64,000 nucleotides of DNA from Anastrepha obliqua (lineage: Eukaryota; Arthropoda; Insecta; Diptera; Tephritidae). Below, piece after piece: positions 28,935-40,815 of the stretch. The position numbers were made by a program, and so were the translations under genes. Each line of letters starts with the position of its first letter. The stretch's first letter is position 1. Location: contig NC_072895.1 of assembly GCF_027943255.1 (NCBI RefSeq), positions 46,660,001-46,724,000 on the forward strand. The letters are read 5' to 3'. Under the pieces are notes generated by a model. It searched no databases. It saw only the letters and a list, made by a program, of their open reading frames with translations, and had not been told where the DNA came from.

Positions 28935-29880
28935 AACATTTGGCTGGAATGGAAATTTGTAGGACGTCATATCGCTGCAGTTTTCCAATGGCTCGTAAAT
29001 TCTTGTCGGAAATAAAAAGACTTCCTGACCTGGCCAGCGTGTTGCAGGCAGAACTATTGGCGATCAGAGAAGCATGCAAATCACTAAAACTCTATAAGGA
29101 AGTTGGTGCAAGAGCAGCTATCTTCTCAGACAGTCAAGCTTCTATAAAGGCCTTAGACTCCAACTCCATTTCATCCAAACTAGTCTTACAGTGTAGAGAG
29201 GAGCTGGAAATGCTTAGGCATTGGCTTGAAATCACTTTGATATGGGTTCCCGGTCACAGGAACATACGGGGTAATGAGATAGCGGATGAGCTAACAAGGA
29301 AAGGTTCGACACTAGACTTAGCAGAGGCGGTGGCAGTCTCTACCCCACAGAACACAATAAAAGCATCCATTGCTTCACACTATCATGCTTTAGCCGAAAG
29401 AAGATGGAAGCAACTAATTAAATATATGTATTACAAAAAAAAAACACTCGCCGTCATACAAAATCCAAAGGACGAATCACCTGCTAGGATGTTCTCAGCC
29501 AAACATCTCACGCATTACTGCAACCCTTACAGGCCATTGGAAAGTAGGAGATCATGCAGCTAGACTCAACCTACCCTTCAATCCTTTCTGCAGAAATTGG
29601 CAAGCGGAAGGAGCGAAGGAAAGTCTTTTCCACTACTTATGTGAATGTCCTAGGCTAGCTAGGGCACGACTCCGCTCCTTTGGTAAGCCTTTCTTGCAGC
29701 AAATTAATGAGATTTGAGGCATCAAGATAAAGAATTTGTTGCTATACTAGGACCTCACTAAATGGATCTGACTTAGAACAAAACAAAACAAAAAAAAACA
29801 CAAAAAAGCATCATTATACGAGGTCGGTGGTAGTAAACCACTCCAACAACAACAACAACCACAAAATAATTATATACAGC
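28935..29880 (+). pseudogene. LINE ORF2 3' region: RNase H and zinc motif
   Basis: The 207-codon frame at 28940 contains VLQAELLAIREACKSLKLY (RNase H Glu), AAIFSDSQASIKALDSN (Asp) and ITLIWVPGHRNIRGNEIADE (last acidic site). A frameshift near 29540 leads to NPFCRNWQAEGAKESLFHYL, then CECPRLARARLRSFGKPFL, the CCHC-like C-terminus. After the stop come A-rich text and a CAA trinucleotide run near 29850. Reverse transcriptase and endonuclease are absent, so this is a 5'-truncated copy. It resembles the copy at 14530 in type. Confidence 0.8.
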
Positions 29881-30689
29881 TCTAGAATAATACAAAAAGG
29901 CTCAAAATTCAAGTTAAGTGCCTGAAATAAGTTAAAATGGAAACTAACAAAACTTGTATTTTTTTTTTTTAATTTCGTTAGCCTTTACTGAAAAGATTTG
30001 TTTTAGACTCCCTTGTCGTATAGTTACGTTATTATTTTGGAAAAAGCTTAATTTTGTGCTATAGTGTTATTCCATGATAATTATTTATATAATTTGAAAT
30101 AGATAAATATGTTGAACCCTTTCCGTTTATGCTCAGAAAAAATTTCTCGAATACGCAAATAAATCTTTTGCTACTTTACCACCAAGACAAAAAGTATCTA
30201 TTTGATGCAAAAATTAATAACTCGGCAATTGCACTTTGAAAATATAAAAAATAACGAAAAAGTCATATTTTTGAGTAATTTTTTTGTAAATTTCCCAATT
30301 TCATGGGAAATACATATAAAACTGAGTATCCTCCTCTGCAACATGAATTTCGTATTCATGAATTTTAACTCTCCAAAATCGGAATTTTCTAACGCTCTAA
30401 GGCACCTGTGGTAAATAATTAAAGTTTGTTAAAAACAGAGTCCATTTCAATTTACAAAACAAGCCAAACAAATGAAACTAAGCAAATACGTAAATCCTGG
30501 TGTATGTATTTAGGCGCAATGGAAACCCACATTCATGTGGTTAGAAGTAAGTTTAAGCACATTACACAAAATTCAAGGGAGTATTTCTCGCTAAATAACT
30601 TCCCTTCACAATTGGCCGTGCTTATTGTGCATTTAATGCCAAAATATCGATATGCATGAAGCGTATGAAATTGAAAAGGAACTGAAAGA
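29881..30689. other. unassigned AT-rich sequence
   Basis: Frames at 30202-30414 and 30426-30659 have no recognisable motif. No transposon ends are seen. Confidence 0.3.
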
Positions 30690-30845
30690 AAAATATGAAA
30701 ACAAAGACAGAGAAGCATGAAGAGCACGAAAAGTCACAGTAGTTAAATCCAACGCATTTGGAAAAGAATATAAAAACAAAGAAAGATAAGCATGAAAAGC
30801 ATGAAATGCACGAAAAGTCACAGTAGGGGAACCCAACGCAGTTTT
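30690..30845. repeat. imperfect tandem duplication, two units of about 75-80 bp
   Basis: Each unit has AATAT.AAAACAAAGA, then AAGCATGAA, GCACGAAAAGTCACAGTAG and CCAACGCA. The second unit has an extra AAGCATGAAA.GCACGAA segment. Confidence 0.75.
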
Positions 30846-31847
30846 AGGCACAAAAATGGCCTATGAACCAAGCCAGTGACACGAACAAAAATGTAGGAAC
30901 TCAACATTGCGAAAACCAATGTGGCTTTACGCAACCGAACGTAGTCTATATGTAAAATATATATATATATGTACATATACATGTATCTATGTGTATGAAT
31001 GCAAACGATTGAGGAAGTGATAAGTTGACAGTTGTGGCAGACAGCCAGTCAAGCGACAAACCCATTACAATCAACCAACATATCCGACAGTAACAAATAT
31101 TTCAAACTTTGCGTGTTTGCATGCGTGAGTGCGACTCTTAGCATCCCTGCAGGGAAAAGCCAAACACGTACAGAAACCTTCTAATTCAGATACTGGTATT
31201 TAATGGAAGAAATATGGTTATTGACTGCAATAATACCAGTAGTAAAAGGATTCCTAAATTTATCAGCAACTTAGTTGATTATTTTTTTCCTTTTGTTTGA
31301 TAAGAAAGTACATTAGAGAAATAAGCAAATACTCATTTTTTATATATATTTTTTAGGAGTTTTTTTTTAAGAATATAAAATGCGATCGTTTTGATTTTAT
31401 AGTATGTTATTATTGACATTGAATAATTTACAAAAACAATTTTTTTTTAATATATTTTTTTGTAGTAGTGTGGCATCAAAGTAAGCGTCTTAAAAAAAGA
31501 TAGGTGGCTTGTTAACAGGATTTGTGCTCTTCGGGATATCTGAAACGAAAATTTTAAACTGATTATTATTCTGTACGCTTGTCATTCTGGCAGGTGCTAC
31601 AATGGGACATTTTTTATGGAAAAATAACTAAATGGCGGACTTTTGAAAAAAAGGTATGTTTTTCGGGTGGAAATCAGACTGTAGTATAGAAAGATAGGGT
31701 TGGAAATAAACGAAAGTACCACCCGCCAGAATGCAAGCCTCCAACACTTTTGGAGAAGTTCAGCTGTAAACAGTCCGCTTCAGCATTTCATCAGCAAACA
31801 CCTTAAAAGCGTGTTTGGGACTAAGAGAATAATAATCAACTACCATT

Positions 31848-32580
31848 TTCCAGTCGGAGGTCCACGCCTTAGAGCTGTGTGCCAGAGAATGTCTTCGAAA
31901 CTTTGTTACCTTGATGTAGATTCCGGGACATAAGGGACACGAAGGGAATGAAATTGCGGACACTTTAGCGAAAAAGGGGTCAAGCACTCCCTTCATAGGT
32001 CCTGAAGCTTTCTGCGGTGTAAATAATGGCTTTAAAAGTGCCTTTCTGCGTGAGCAATATCAACGAGGCCTAATCGATTATTGGAGAGCGGTAATCGGTA
32101 TCGGACATGCGGTAATCGAAAAGATCATAGATCCAGAATTGATAAAGGCAGAAGCAATCCTTAACATAAGTATAAAGGATATACAATTTTACACTGAACC
32201 ACAAACAGGGCACTATAAACTTAATTATCACATGAAAATTATAGGTGTGATAGAAAACGATTCCTGTAGACTCTGCAAAGAGGCACAAGAAACAGCAGAA
32301 CACGTTCTATGTGAATGCTCAGCGGTGACATGACACAGACTAAATTACTTGGAAATGGGGCCATAGATCCAAATCTCCTGGTGGAAATTAAGCCTACAGC
32401 AGTTTTAGGATTTGCTAACAGCCTCAAACTGTTTGAATAGGCTACATAGCTGCACAATAGATCCCTGCAGTGCCCAGACAGGCAATAGGACGAGAATAAT
32501 GGAGTACAACATAGTCGGGACCGACAGAAATAAGAGTCACGGAACACTAATATTTCTATCAATTTTGGTTGGATAATGAA
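31848..32580 (+). pseudogene. LINE ORF2 3' region with fused RNase H
   Basis: One frame reads FQSEVHALELCARECLRN (RNase H Glu), is internally shortened, then VTLM, TAG for Trp, IPGHKGHEGNEIADTLAKKG (fourth acidic site), and stays open to the TGA at 32331-32333. The C-terminal motif is CRLCKEAQETAEHVLCECSA (CCHC type). The missing stretch between Glu and IPGHKG would hold the third acidic residue, so RNase H is dead. Sequence to about 32575 is 3' UTR shared with 48795-48870. Confidence 0.8.
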
Positions 32581-32588
32581 ATTTTACA

Positions 32589-32960
32589 TAGGTAGGTAGG
32601 TAGGTAGGGTGATTGTCATAAAGACCTTTCACAGGTTCATTGTGATACCACTGGAGCTTATCCTTACTCTAGCTTCGTTAGTTTTAGATGGGCTATATCC
32701 GCTACATCGGTTAGAAATGCTGTATCGAGAGTGCGCAGCCTTCTCATAGCTAGGCTTTCACCCTCACATAAAAGGTGTCTGACTGTTTCCTCTTCTTCTG
32801 TATTAAGACAGCTTCTACAGAAATCGAAGTAAGGGAGTCCTAACCTTCTAGCGTGGCTGCCTATTAAACAATGACCAATTAATACACCTATCATTTTTCT
32901 TATAGATTCTTTGTTGAATCTTAGCAAGATCTTCGATCGACCACAGCGGTCCAGTTCGTT
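32589..32960 (-). pseudogene. LINE ORF2 C-terminal fragment with GTAG-type tail
   Basis: The minus strand reads MLRFNKESIRKMIGVLIGHC, LIGSHARRLGLPYFDFCRSC and ETVRHLLCEGESLAMRRLRT, a CCHC-type C-terminus with a region like FTGHCLIG. After the stop a short 3' UTR ends in repeats of CCTA (32589-32607 read as GGTA). Its orientation is opposite to the neighbouring LINE at 31848, so it is a separate insertion. Confidence 0.75.
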
Positions 32961-33170
32961 AGCTGTAATAGAAATTTGTTAAATTGTTAGTATAAAATGG
33001 TATTCTAACTGGTATTTTGCAGATGCATAGCCGGAAAATTGACATTTCTTAAGACATTTCAGTTTTAGAAATACCACTTGCCAACTTTTAAGAAATGTAA
33101 AACGCGAACTGGTTGAGCTGGAAAGTGAAATGTTGATATTCTAGTGCATAACTAGTATTTTTCCCTGCAG

Positions 33171-34160
33171 GCAGGCTGCGGATTACTGACGTTTACATCC
33201 ACACACTTCTAGCAGTTTACTTACATGTACGTGTACACTTGGGCGTGCTGGTGTGAGAATGCTGTTAATGGCGAGCATTTTATTTCCAATGCGAATTGTT
33301 AAAATTAGAGAAAATTTCATAGCACGCTGTCACGTTCCTTGAACGCCTGATTTCATTTTGGTTTCGCAAACTCATAAAAAATACAATCAACTCAATTTCA
33401 CGCCGGATGCCGAATGCCGAACGCTAGATGTATGTGTGTGTGTGTGTGCATGAGAGTGGGTGTTGAAAAAATAAAAATTTATTGTGACAGAGAAAGCAAG
33501 GAAAAATTTTAGTCACCCTTCCGCAGTTCCAAAACTTTGAAAAAAAAACCACACAGCTTGTTAACCTGCACGAAGCCAACCAACTTGTACACTTTTCACA
33601 ATTGTTGGTGACGTAGCTTAAAGCTTAGATTGAGTTTGAAAGTGTAGGCGAACAATTTTTTATATTTAATATTATTTAATTTTTATTGCTTGTTCCTATA
33701 AATGCTGCGTCAGCATGCACTTTTTATAATTTCGAAAACTTTAATTTAATTGGAAGTGGTGCTGAATTTATTTCTGTGTACAAATTTATATTTTTATAGA
33801 AATCCACAAAACAGAAAAAAAATTATTACAAGCTTTTCTTTTATGCTGTGCGAAAAATCCATGGCGATATGAATTAACAGTAGACCATTAGACGAAAATT
33901 AGTAGGTCTTAACTTTTACTAAGGGAGGCATGGTAAATTGAAAATTTTAAAGTCGTTTTCCTCGGCATTTTGGTTATCTGAATTATGACACCCTTGCAGG
34001 AAATTAGCGATATATGCTTGCTTATATACAGTGAGTATCACTGAAAATCGTACATTATTTTTGTAAAGTTTCCTGTTTTCTTTAAGTAACATCAGTTTTT
34101 AAGGCTGAACCTTAACCGCTGCACGTGCCGCAATCAGAGTGAGATGTTCGGGACATAAAC
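33171..34160. other. unassigned sequence with a GT dinucleotide run
   Basis: TGTGTGTGTGTGTG lies at about 33431-33446. Otherwise AT-rich with no convincing frame. Confidence 0.35.
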
Positions 34161-35105
34161 TAGACTTAAGCTATGGACAGTCTAGTATTCTTTGAGTTCA
34201 TCCCCATGGTGCTTGATCGTTGTGCAGTCTCGCTAGGTCCGAGCGGAACTCTTTGCATTCATATGCCCTCAAGGGAGGAGTGGGCGGTGTGCAACATTTG
34301 GAGGCAGGGCATGGCAAATATGTTTACGGATGGCGTGAAGTTGAGCAGAGGAGTTGGTGCGGAAGTATTATGCTAGGAACTTCTCATTAAGCTCAAATTA
34401 AGGGTTCCGCACAACTGTAGGTTGTACCAAGCGGAGGTAGCCACAATTCAGAAAGCAGTGGATGCAATTATGAAAATATCTACTCCGTTAGCTAAGCGAC
34501 AATTAGCGCTCAAGGCTCGTTGTTTGCGCGTTCGAAATTAGTTGGAGAATGCCTGACTCCTTTCTCGATTGCATCAAAGAACTTCGATATTCAACTCATT
34601 CGGGTTCCCGGTCACAGCGGCATAGTAGGAAACTGCTGGGTTGATGAGTTGACTAGGCAGGGGACCCTGGAGATGGCTTCATCGCAAAATGAGAGGCTTG
34701 TGATTCCCTTGAGAGCCTGTGGTCTGTTTATGAAAAGATGAGTTTGGAGTAAACTCAGCGAGCGCTGGACTTTGCACAAATCGCGAGATTCTTCTGCCCA
34801 CGGGTATATCGGGGACGCTCGAGAGAACTTCTAAGGCTAACAAAGCCCCAGCTCTCGAATTTGGTAAGTATCCTTACGGGATATTATCTTGGAAATTATC
34901 TTGGAAAGTCATTTCGGCAGAAGCTGTCTGGTGGACGAAGCTGTATCATCTCAGCCCCTTTTTCTCAGCTGCCCCGCTTTCATCATGCAAAGATGTAGAC
35001 ATATAGGCTATGCGGGTTTAAATATAGCACATCGGTATGCAGCTAACTTGCAGCACTGAATAATTGCGCACTAGTCACACTTTATGGAGGAGCAGAAGAT
35101 ATTCC
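34161..35105 (+). pseudogene. LINE ORF2 RNase H and C-terminal region, frameshifted
   Basis: NMFTDGVKLSRGVGAEV (first RNase H Asp, Ser changed to Val) ends in a TAG. The same reading resumes as RVPHNCRLYQAEVATIQKAV (Glu), then after a shift FDIQLIRVPGHSGIVGN and WVDELTRQGT (Asp retained in VDEL). The tail continues with LILSCPAF-like residues and AHRYAANLQH near 35020-35060, a typical LINE C-terminus. It differs from the copies at 14530 and 28935, so it is another subfamily. Confidence 0.7.
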
Positions 35106-36976
35106 AAAATATTAGAAAACGAAATATTTTAATTTGAAACCTCGATACCTTTTGATAGTATCTAAAAAATTTTGCAAGAATTGAAAGTTGAACAAAAAAA
35201 TTTTAACAAATTTTCGGTCAAAGTTCGCCTCTTTTTTGGCCAAAGCCGAACCGAAACCGTACTGAACTTTTGTGGCCGAACATGGTTGAAGTCTGACCGA
35301 ATTCCGTCGTTCTCTACGTAATTTACTTATTACAAGTATGTAGTTAATAATCTTAAAAAACAGGTAGTATAAATAATAATCCAAGATTTCTAGAAAAACT
35401 TAAAAAACATATACAGCATTTAAACAAATTTTTTACATTTTTTACATTTTTTTTGTACCTTTTTTACTTTGCCGAGTTTTTTTAATATGGAACTTTTAAT
35501 AATAGAAAATTTATGAATTTAATTTTAATTTTATTTATTTATTTTAGGTAAATATAGAAGAAAAATAGTCAGAATATGCCCTGGAAGTCCCATAATTATT
35601 TAAGAGTTAACAGTGGCAACTTAAAACTTGCGCTATTTGATATGAAAATTTGATGAGCTAGAAAAGTGCATACCTTTTGAAAAACCTGGTTATTTGGTTT
35701 ATACCGAATTTTCAATAAAACAAGGCGTGCTTATAGAATAAATTTAAAAAATAAAAGCAAATACGCTTTTTAACAGGTCTCACTGCATGCCTACATAAAT
35801 TTAACTATACAGCAGTATTGCACAAAAAATATGGTTTCAGAATACTCCTTTATTTTATTGAAAACTTACCACAAAAGTTCGCGTTAAAAGTCAGTCCACA
35901 TTAGGATTCCCGCTTTATACTCTAAAAATAAAAAAAATAAACTAGGATGAGTTTTGAATTGTAGTGGAAAGTAGTATGAAAAAAATGCTTAGTAAAATTA
36001 TTGAAACATAAAAAAAAATTAAATAAATTTTTTACTGAAATATGTGTAATAGATAACAAACAATTATTATTTATTTGTATTATTCAAGAATGTATAAAGC
36101 GACTTGCAACTAACAGTCATCAAAGAAAAACTTCGTATGCACGGTACCAATTTAAATTTTTTATAGTATCCATTGCGTATACCTACTTCATTTCATAGGG
36201 GGAACGTTCAACTACTGCTTACGTTTTTCTAAAACAGCAAGAAGAATATTTTGGAAAGTAAACAACAAATTTTTTAGTAGTTGGTTATTTTATCTTTCCT
36301 TTGACATTCACATACTTATCGTAGTACTTAAAACTATTTCTTGAAAAATAGGTACTTTGAAGCCATAAAGTCGTTTAAAAATTAAGGTAGGTAAGTAGCA
36401 ACAATAGTTTCACTTGCATAGGAAAAGTTGATTTTTGTCGCAGAGTGTTACACAACTTACAAAATTAATCAAACTATTGGAAGACTAGTCATTCTTGCAA
36501 ATGGCGGCTTACGTAAATCATAATCGATACTTGTGAACTGAACAGCTGCAAATAGACAAGACCAAGATATAGATTTCCAACATTAAAAAATATTTTTTTT
36601 TACAATATTTAGTAAGAAAATTATTAAAAAAAAAATGAATGATTAATTTTGCGCCACTTTGAATTCACGCTTCCTTTTAATAACAATTCAAAATTTGATT
36701 TGGTAGAAGGAAAGTCCATAGCTAAAATTTATTTCAGGCTCTAAGTACAGTAACATTAAAGCATACGAGTGGTGGTCAAAAAGATTGCTTTGTTTATAGG
36801 AGGTTCGGAAATGTTGGCATTCCTTATTACTTCAAGAATCAATCCAACTGTAAATACCAAATCTCAGTCAAAACAGGAAATCACGTGAGACAGCTGTCCG
36901 CTCTAACGAGATTTTAGAATAACTTATTTTATTCAAAATAATCATGGTGAAAAGATTTCAAAGGTAAGCTCTTTAA
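35106..36976. other. unassigned AT-rich sequence
   Basis: Frames at 35112-35384 and 36001-36198 look random. No terminal repeats are found. This is one of the longest stretches with no mobile-element trace that I can name. Confidence 0.3.
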
Positions 36977-37210
36977 CAGACCGTTATTTGGCTTTGAGCG
37001 GATTTGACAGAATCAGCTGATGAGTTGACTTCACTTGAGGGAAGTTTACAAAAAACTGAGATGGTGGTGCTATACGATAAAAATCAACCAATGACACTTT
37101 GTCGACGTCTGAACAACGGCTGACTGAACGAGTGTATGAATACATCTGAACGTGGAAGCCCACGTTCCCCTCACAATTTTCTTTTTCACCATAGCTAACA
37201 ATACTATTGC
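36977..37210 (+). repeat. one end of the unclassified element also seen at 9413-10496
   Basis: GACCGTTATTTGGCTTTGAG, GATTTGACAGAATCAGCTGA and AAAAAACTGAGATGGTG match the reversed right end of the 9413 element. The block GTCTGAACAACGGCTGA to TTTTTCACCATAG matches its left part (about 9553-9650). The opposite end is not visible here. Confidence 0.65.
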
Positions 37211-37948
37211 TGAATATAGACGCACAACTGACGTCGCACAATATTCACACCTTCTCGCAAGAAATGAAAAGTTGCTTATGCTAATTAGTGTGGGGAATAT
37301 GCCAAATGGGGCATTGCTGGCTCACTTAGTATCTCTACCATTTTCTCTATATGCCTTCTTAGGTATTCAGTGCTTTGTCTACAAGAAATATCACTTTGTG
37401 TTGCCTCTTTTGGTGTTCTGGGTATTTTGAAGCGAAATTGAGTTCAATTCAAATATTTCTTGTCCGTAGCGCTAAGTTATAATAATAATCGTATGAGCAT
37501 TATTTTGTGGACGTGAAACATCAACTGAGACAAAAAGGTCATGACAAATATCCGATAGCATTCCGCCTATGGAAAAGTTTGTCATATATTACATTAAAAT
37601 CAGATGCCGTTCTGCATGAATTTGAGACTTACCCCATTTCAAAGAAAATCTCTGCGCATACAGCACAAATGCAAGATGAAGCTCCTTGAAATAGCTTGCA
37701 AAGACGCTACGATCCGAAAATATGTTGAAAATAATTACATTTTTTCAATATTAATTATTAGGTTTGATTTACATATGAAAAAAATTACAAACAGTCACTC
37801 CCCCTTTTAAAATAATAGCAATAAATATAATTTGCTTTGTAGCGCCATCTTGCAGTGCTTTGAATAAAAATTGGACATCAAAAATAAATTATTATTTCAA
37901 AAAAAATCCCGAACACAAGTTAATATATATTAAAAAAATTAAAATTCA
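37211..37948. other. unassigned sequence
   Basis: The frames at 37507-37689 and 37604-37810 overlap and have no known motif, though the first has fairly even composition. The text CCCCCTTTTAAAATAATAGCAAT near 37799 resembles a Tc1-type end but has no partner. Confidence 0.25.
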
Positions 37949-38984
37949 TATTGGGTAGTCGAAAAAGTCTTTTCGTATTTTGTCAATAGATGTCGTTGGA
38001 GTCATCTATCTCCAGTGCAACCAATCACATTGTGTCATATCATATGGTGTTAGAAAGGTGACATTTTAAGCTTCATTTGACCAAAAAAGATTAAATTCGG
38101 AGAAGTTGAAAAAAAGTTATAGCTGTTCAAAAATGAGTGAAAATAATGAAGAAATTCGCTATACTTTGAAATTTTTGTATAAAAAAGGGAAGAATGCCAC
38201 GCAAGCCACCAATGAAATTTGTGAAGTTTACAGAGACGATGCTGTATCAATTCGTGTAGCACAACAATGGTTCGCTCGCTTCCGTTCTAGAAATTTCGAT
38301 GTGAAAGATGCACCTCGCTCCGGTCGGCCTATCGTTGAAAAATTCGATGAAATTATGGAAAAGATTGACCAGGACCGTCACATAAGCTGCCATGACATCG
38401 CCAAGGCACTAAACATTCATCATCAAACGGTTTTGAACCATTTAAAAAAGGCTGGTTACAAAAAGAAGCTCGATGTTTGGGTACCACATGAACTGTCTGT
38501 GAAAAATTTAATGGACCGAATTAACATCTGCGACTCTTTGCTGAAACGAAATGAAGCGAATGGTAACAGGAGACGAAAAGTGGATCAAATACGACAATAA
38601 TGTGCGAAAAAGATCATGGAGCAAGGGTGGTGAAGCTCAAGAAATGGTCGCAAAGCCAGGATTGACGCCTCGAAAGGTTATGCTGTGTGTTTGGTGGGAT
38701 TGGAAAGGAATCATCCACTATGAGCTGCTCCAGCCTGCTAGAACGATTGATTCTACACTTTAGTGTCAACAACTGATGAGATTGAAGCAAGCAATCGAAA
38801 AAAACGGCCAGAACTGATCACAAAACTGGTTACACTGATGGAATTATGTCTCTAGAAGAAAAATGGCAAAAGATGGTCGACCAAAATGGTACATATTTGG
38901 TTTAATAAAGTTCATTATAAATATAAAAAAAAATGAGTTGAGGTTTGATTAGAAATACGAAAAGACTTTTTCGACTACCCAATA
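37949..38984 (+). mobile_element. mariner element with perfect 30-bp ends
   Basis: TA 37949-37950 and TA 38983-38984 flank ends that agree for about 30 bp: TTGGGTAGTCGAAAAAGTCT followed by TTTCGTATTT on both sides. The interior is a mariner transposase gene with one frameshift and a deleted catalytic segment, giving about 1.04 kb. Perfect ends suggest fairly recent mobilisation in trans. Confidence 0.92.
38133..38905 (+). pseudogene. mariner transposase (cecropia/Hsmar1-like), frameshifted and deleted
   Basis: MSENNEEIRYTLKFLYKKGK starts the first helix-turn-helix; FRSRNFDVKDAPRSGRP links to a second helix-turn-helix and WVPHEL, the motif that joins DNA-binding and catalytic halves. After LLKRNE a short deletion shifts the frame; RMVTGDEKWIKYDNNVRKRS holds the first catalytic Asp, and VMLCVWWDWKGIIHYELLQP follows. 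From about 38820 the gene jumps to the C-terminal LEEKWQKMVDQNGTYLV, so the HDNARPH and YSPDLAPSD segments are lost. Confidence 0.88.
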
Positions 38985-40214
38985 ATATTTTAATAAATAT
39001 GAATCTTCATAAAAACATAGTATTAGTTAAAAATAATTTGTTTGAAAATTTTTCTGCCTCGAAATTTATTTTGTGACGTAATACATTGACCGTACATTTT
39101 GAAGTAAAACTTCTTAGTCGATGCCAAAATCAAAACTAAATACGCAAATTTGTAGTCTGCGCGATCTATGTGAGAATTCCTATTCCATAGGTATACGCCA
39201 AACGCAACCAAATCATGCTAACCCATCCCGGGTTACTAGAAAAAAGAGAGAATGAAGATATATACTAAAGAGGTAAACGGTGAACAGTCAAGCTGAAGTG
39301 CACTATGCGTTATAGGTGATAGATTAAATTTTTGTCTACATATTTTTCAATATCAGATTTTTTTGTATTTTTGATGCTCCTTTCAATGACCACATTTTAT
39401 GTTTTCTAGCTAAAATGCAAATCAAGAATATCTGCGCATATTGGCTGTTATATGAGTGACTTATAAAAAATAAATTAATAAAAAAATAAATGAAATGCTC
39501 CATGTTTATAAATATACAAATTAAATTGAGTTTATCACACAAAATTAAAAAAATATTATGTGCGCTATATGGCGAAAAAATCAATAGAAAGTCTCGGATA
39601 CTCCAAAGCTGAATTTGTATTGAAAATAACTGCAGCATCAAAAGGAGCAACATTCAACAGTAACTACATAGAAATGAGAAAATGCGAAATAACAGGAAAA
39701 ATACAAGTATCAACAGGTTGTAGCAGTCGGCAGAGGCGCCGGTGAAAGCGGAAAATAAAATCACCTGAAGCGCCACTAGAGGAGTTGGCATGCAGTACTC
39801 TTGTGAAAATAAGCATAAATGTGCTGAAGGCAAAGAAAGGCAGACAAGCTTACCGACTGCAGGAAATAATCTAGACATGGAAAAAAGCAATTGCGTAATC
39901 AAACAACAAAATTTAGCAGTGAAGGAACAAATAATAAAAAATATATGAAATTCTAAGCGAGCACATGGAATTCATCATAAAACTTGAGTGCAGTGTGTAC
40001 ACAGGGTAGGCGCATATCCCATAAGAAGTGACTGACTGACTGAAAAAGAAACATTTCAAGTCTCTTCTTTGAATATTTAATTTCGTTTAAGAATTTATTT
40101 AATCAACTTTGCATTATTTTTATATCAAAACTTCAGTGAAATTATCAATAAAAATAAAAAATGGACTTTTTAATTGTGATTTACATTTATGTAATTTGAG
40201 TGAAACACCAAATG
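38985..40214. other. unassigned sequence
   Basis: The frame at 39560-39745 (61 codons, coding-like at its start) has no motif that I know. The minus-strand frame over it is hydrophobic shadow. No repeat ends are seen. Confidence 0.3.
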
Positions 40215-40395
40215 ATTCAAAAAGTTTTTGCTAATAGCGGCCGCAGCAGGCAATGGCAAACTTCCGAGTGTATTTCTGCCATAAAAAAGATTCTCGCAAA
40301 AAACCATCTGCCGATCAAGACGCACACTACAAATAAGAGGAGGAGCTTGACCAAACACCAAATAAGAGGTGTAAGCGCCAATTATTAACAAGTAT
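40215..40395 (+). repeat. tRNA-derived SINE, 3' part
   Basis: CAGGCAATGGCAAACTTCCG, AGTGTATTTCTGCCAT, CATCTGCCGATCAAGACGCA, GAGGAGGAGCTTGACCAAAC and GGTGTAAGCGCCAATTATT follow the same order as the SINE at 63460-63795 read on its own strand. The tRNA-like head is missing, and part of the body is deleted. Confidence 0.8.
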
Positions 40396-40449
40396 TTGAG
40401 GACATGCGTATATGTATGTGCCCATTATTTTTCTGTTTGCTCTGTTTCA

Positions 40450-40815
40450 GATAAGATATGAAGGACTACAACTTAACTCAAGAAATGAAGAGATATGCAG
40501 TTATCGTCTCTTTGCAATATGCCAATATTTCCGATTTAGAAATCTCTAATTTTCTTAAGAGCGAGCGAGCTTAATGTTTCTGAGGAACTTATATGTTGAG
40601 CTGTTCATAATGATCTGAGGTATAAGCCCTTCTTTATGCGCAGAGGGCGGTTTATGTCAGAGCACACACAACAATAGCGAGTTATTCGATCAAAACGCCT
40701 TCTAAACTGAATTAAACACCCTGAAGCGCCTGAGGTGTAAAGATTTTTTTTGACGAACAAATTTTCACCAAGACCAAAACCACAACAGATGGCTACGTTC
40801 CAGTTGTATATATAC
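40450..40815 (+). pseudogene. Tc1/mariner-type transposase N-terminal fragment
   Basis: In shifting frames I read MKDYNLTQEMKRYAVIVSLQ, then ELNVSEELICRAVHNDLRYK, PFFMRRGRFMSEHTQ, RSKRLLN, KHPEAPEV and RFFFDEQIFTKTKTT. The order helix-turn-helix, KR..LL..LK, F.DE fits a Tc1-like transposase up to its first catalytic Asp. Several stops are present. No terminal repeats are identified, and nothing of the second half remains. Confidence 0.5.

Larger units (their letters stand above)
31145..33170. mobile_element. large element with CAGGGAAAA ends, copy 1 (hAT-like ends)
   Basis: The left end CCCTGCAGGGAAAAGCCAA (31145 on) and the reversed right end CTGCAGGGAAAAATACTAG (33170 back) match those of the copy at 48349-50816. 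The left 155 bp and the right 190 bp are shared between the copies, for example AATACCAGTAGTAAAA and ACTGGTTGAGCTG. Ends starting CAGGG resemble hAT transposons, but no transposase is present and I see no 8-bp duplication, so the class is tentative. Two LINE pieces lie inside in opposite orientations. Confidence 0.6.

Noticed and set aside
28940..29563. 207-codon frame as a host RNase H gene
   Set aside because: The motifs and C-terminal zinc region are those of LINE ORF2, and a frameshift breaks it; it is a LINE fragment.
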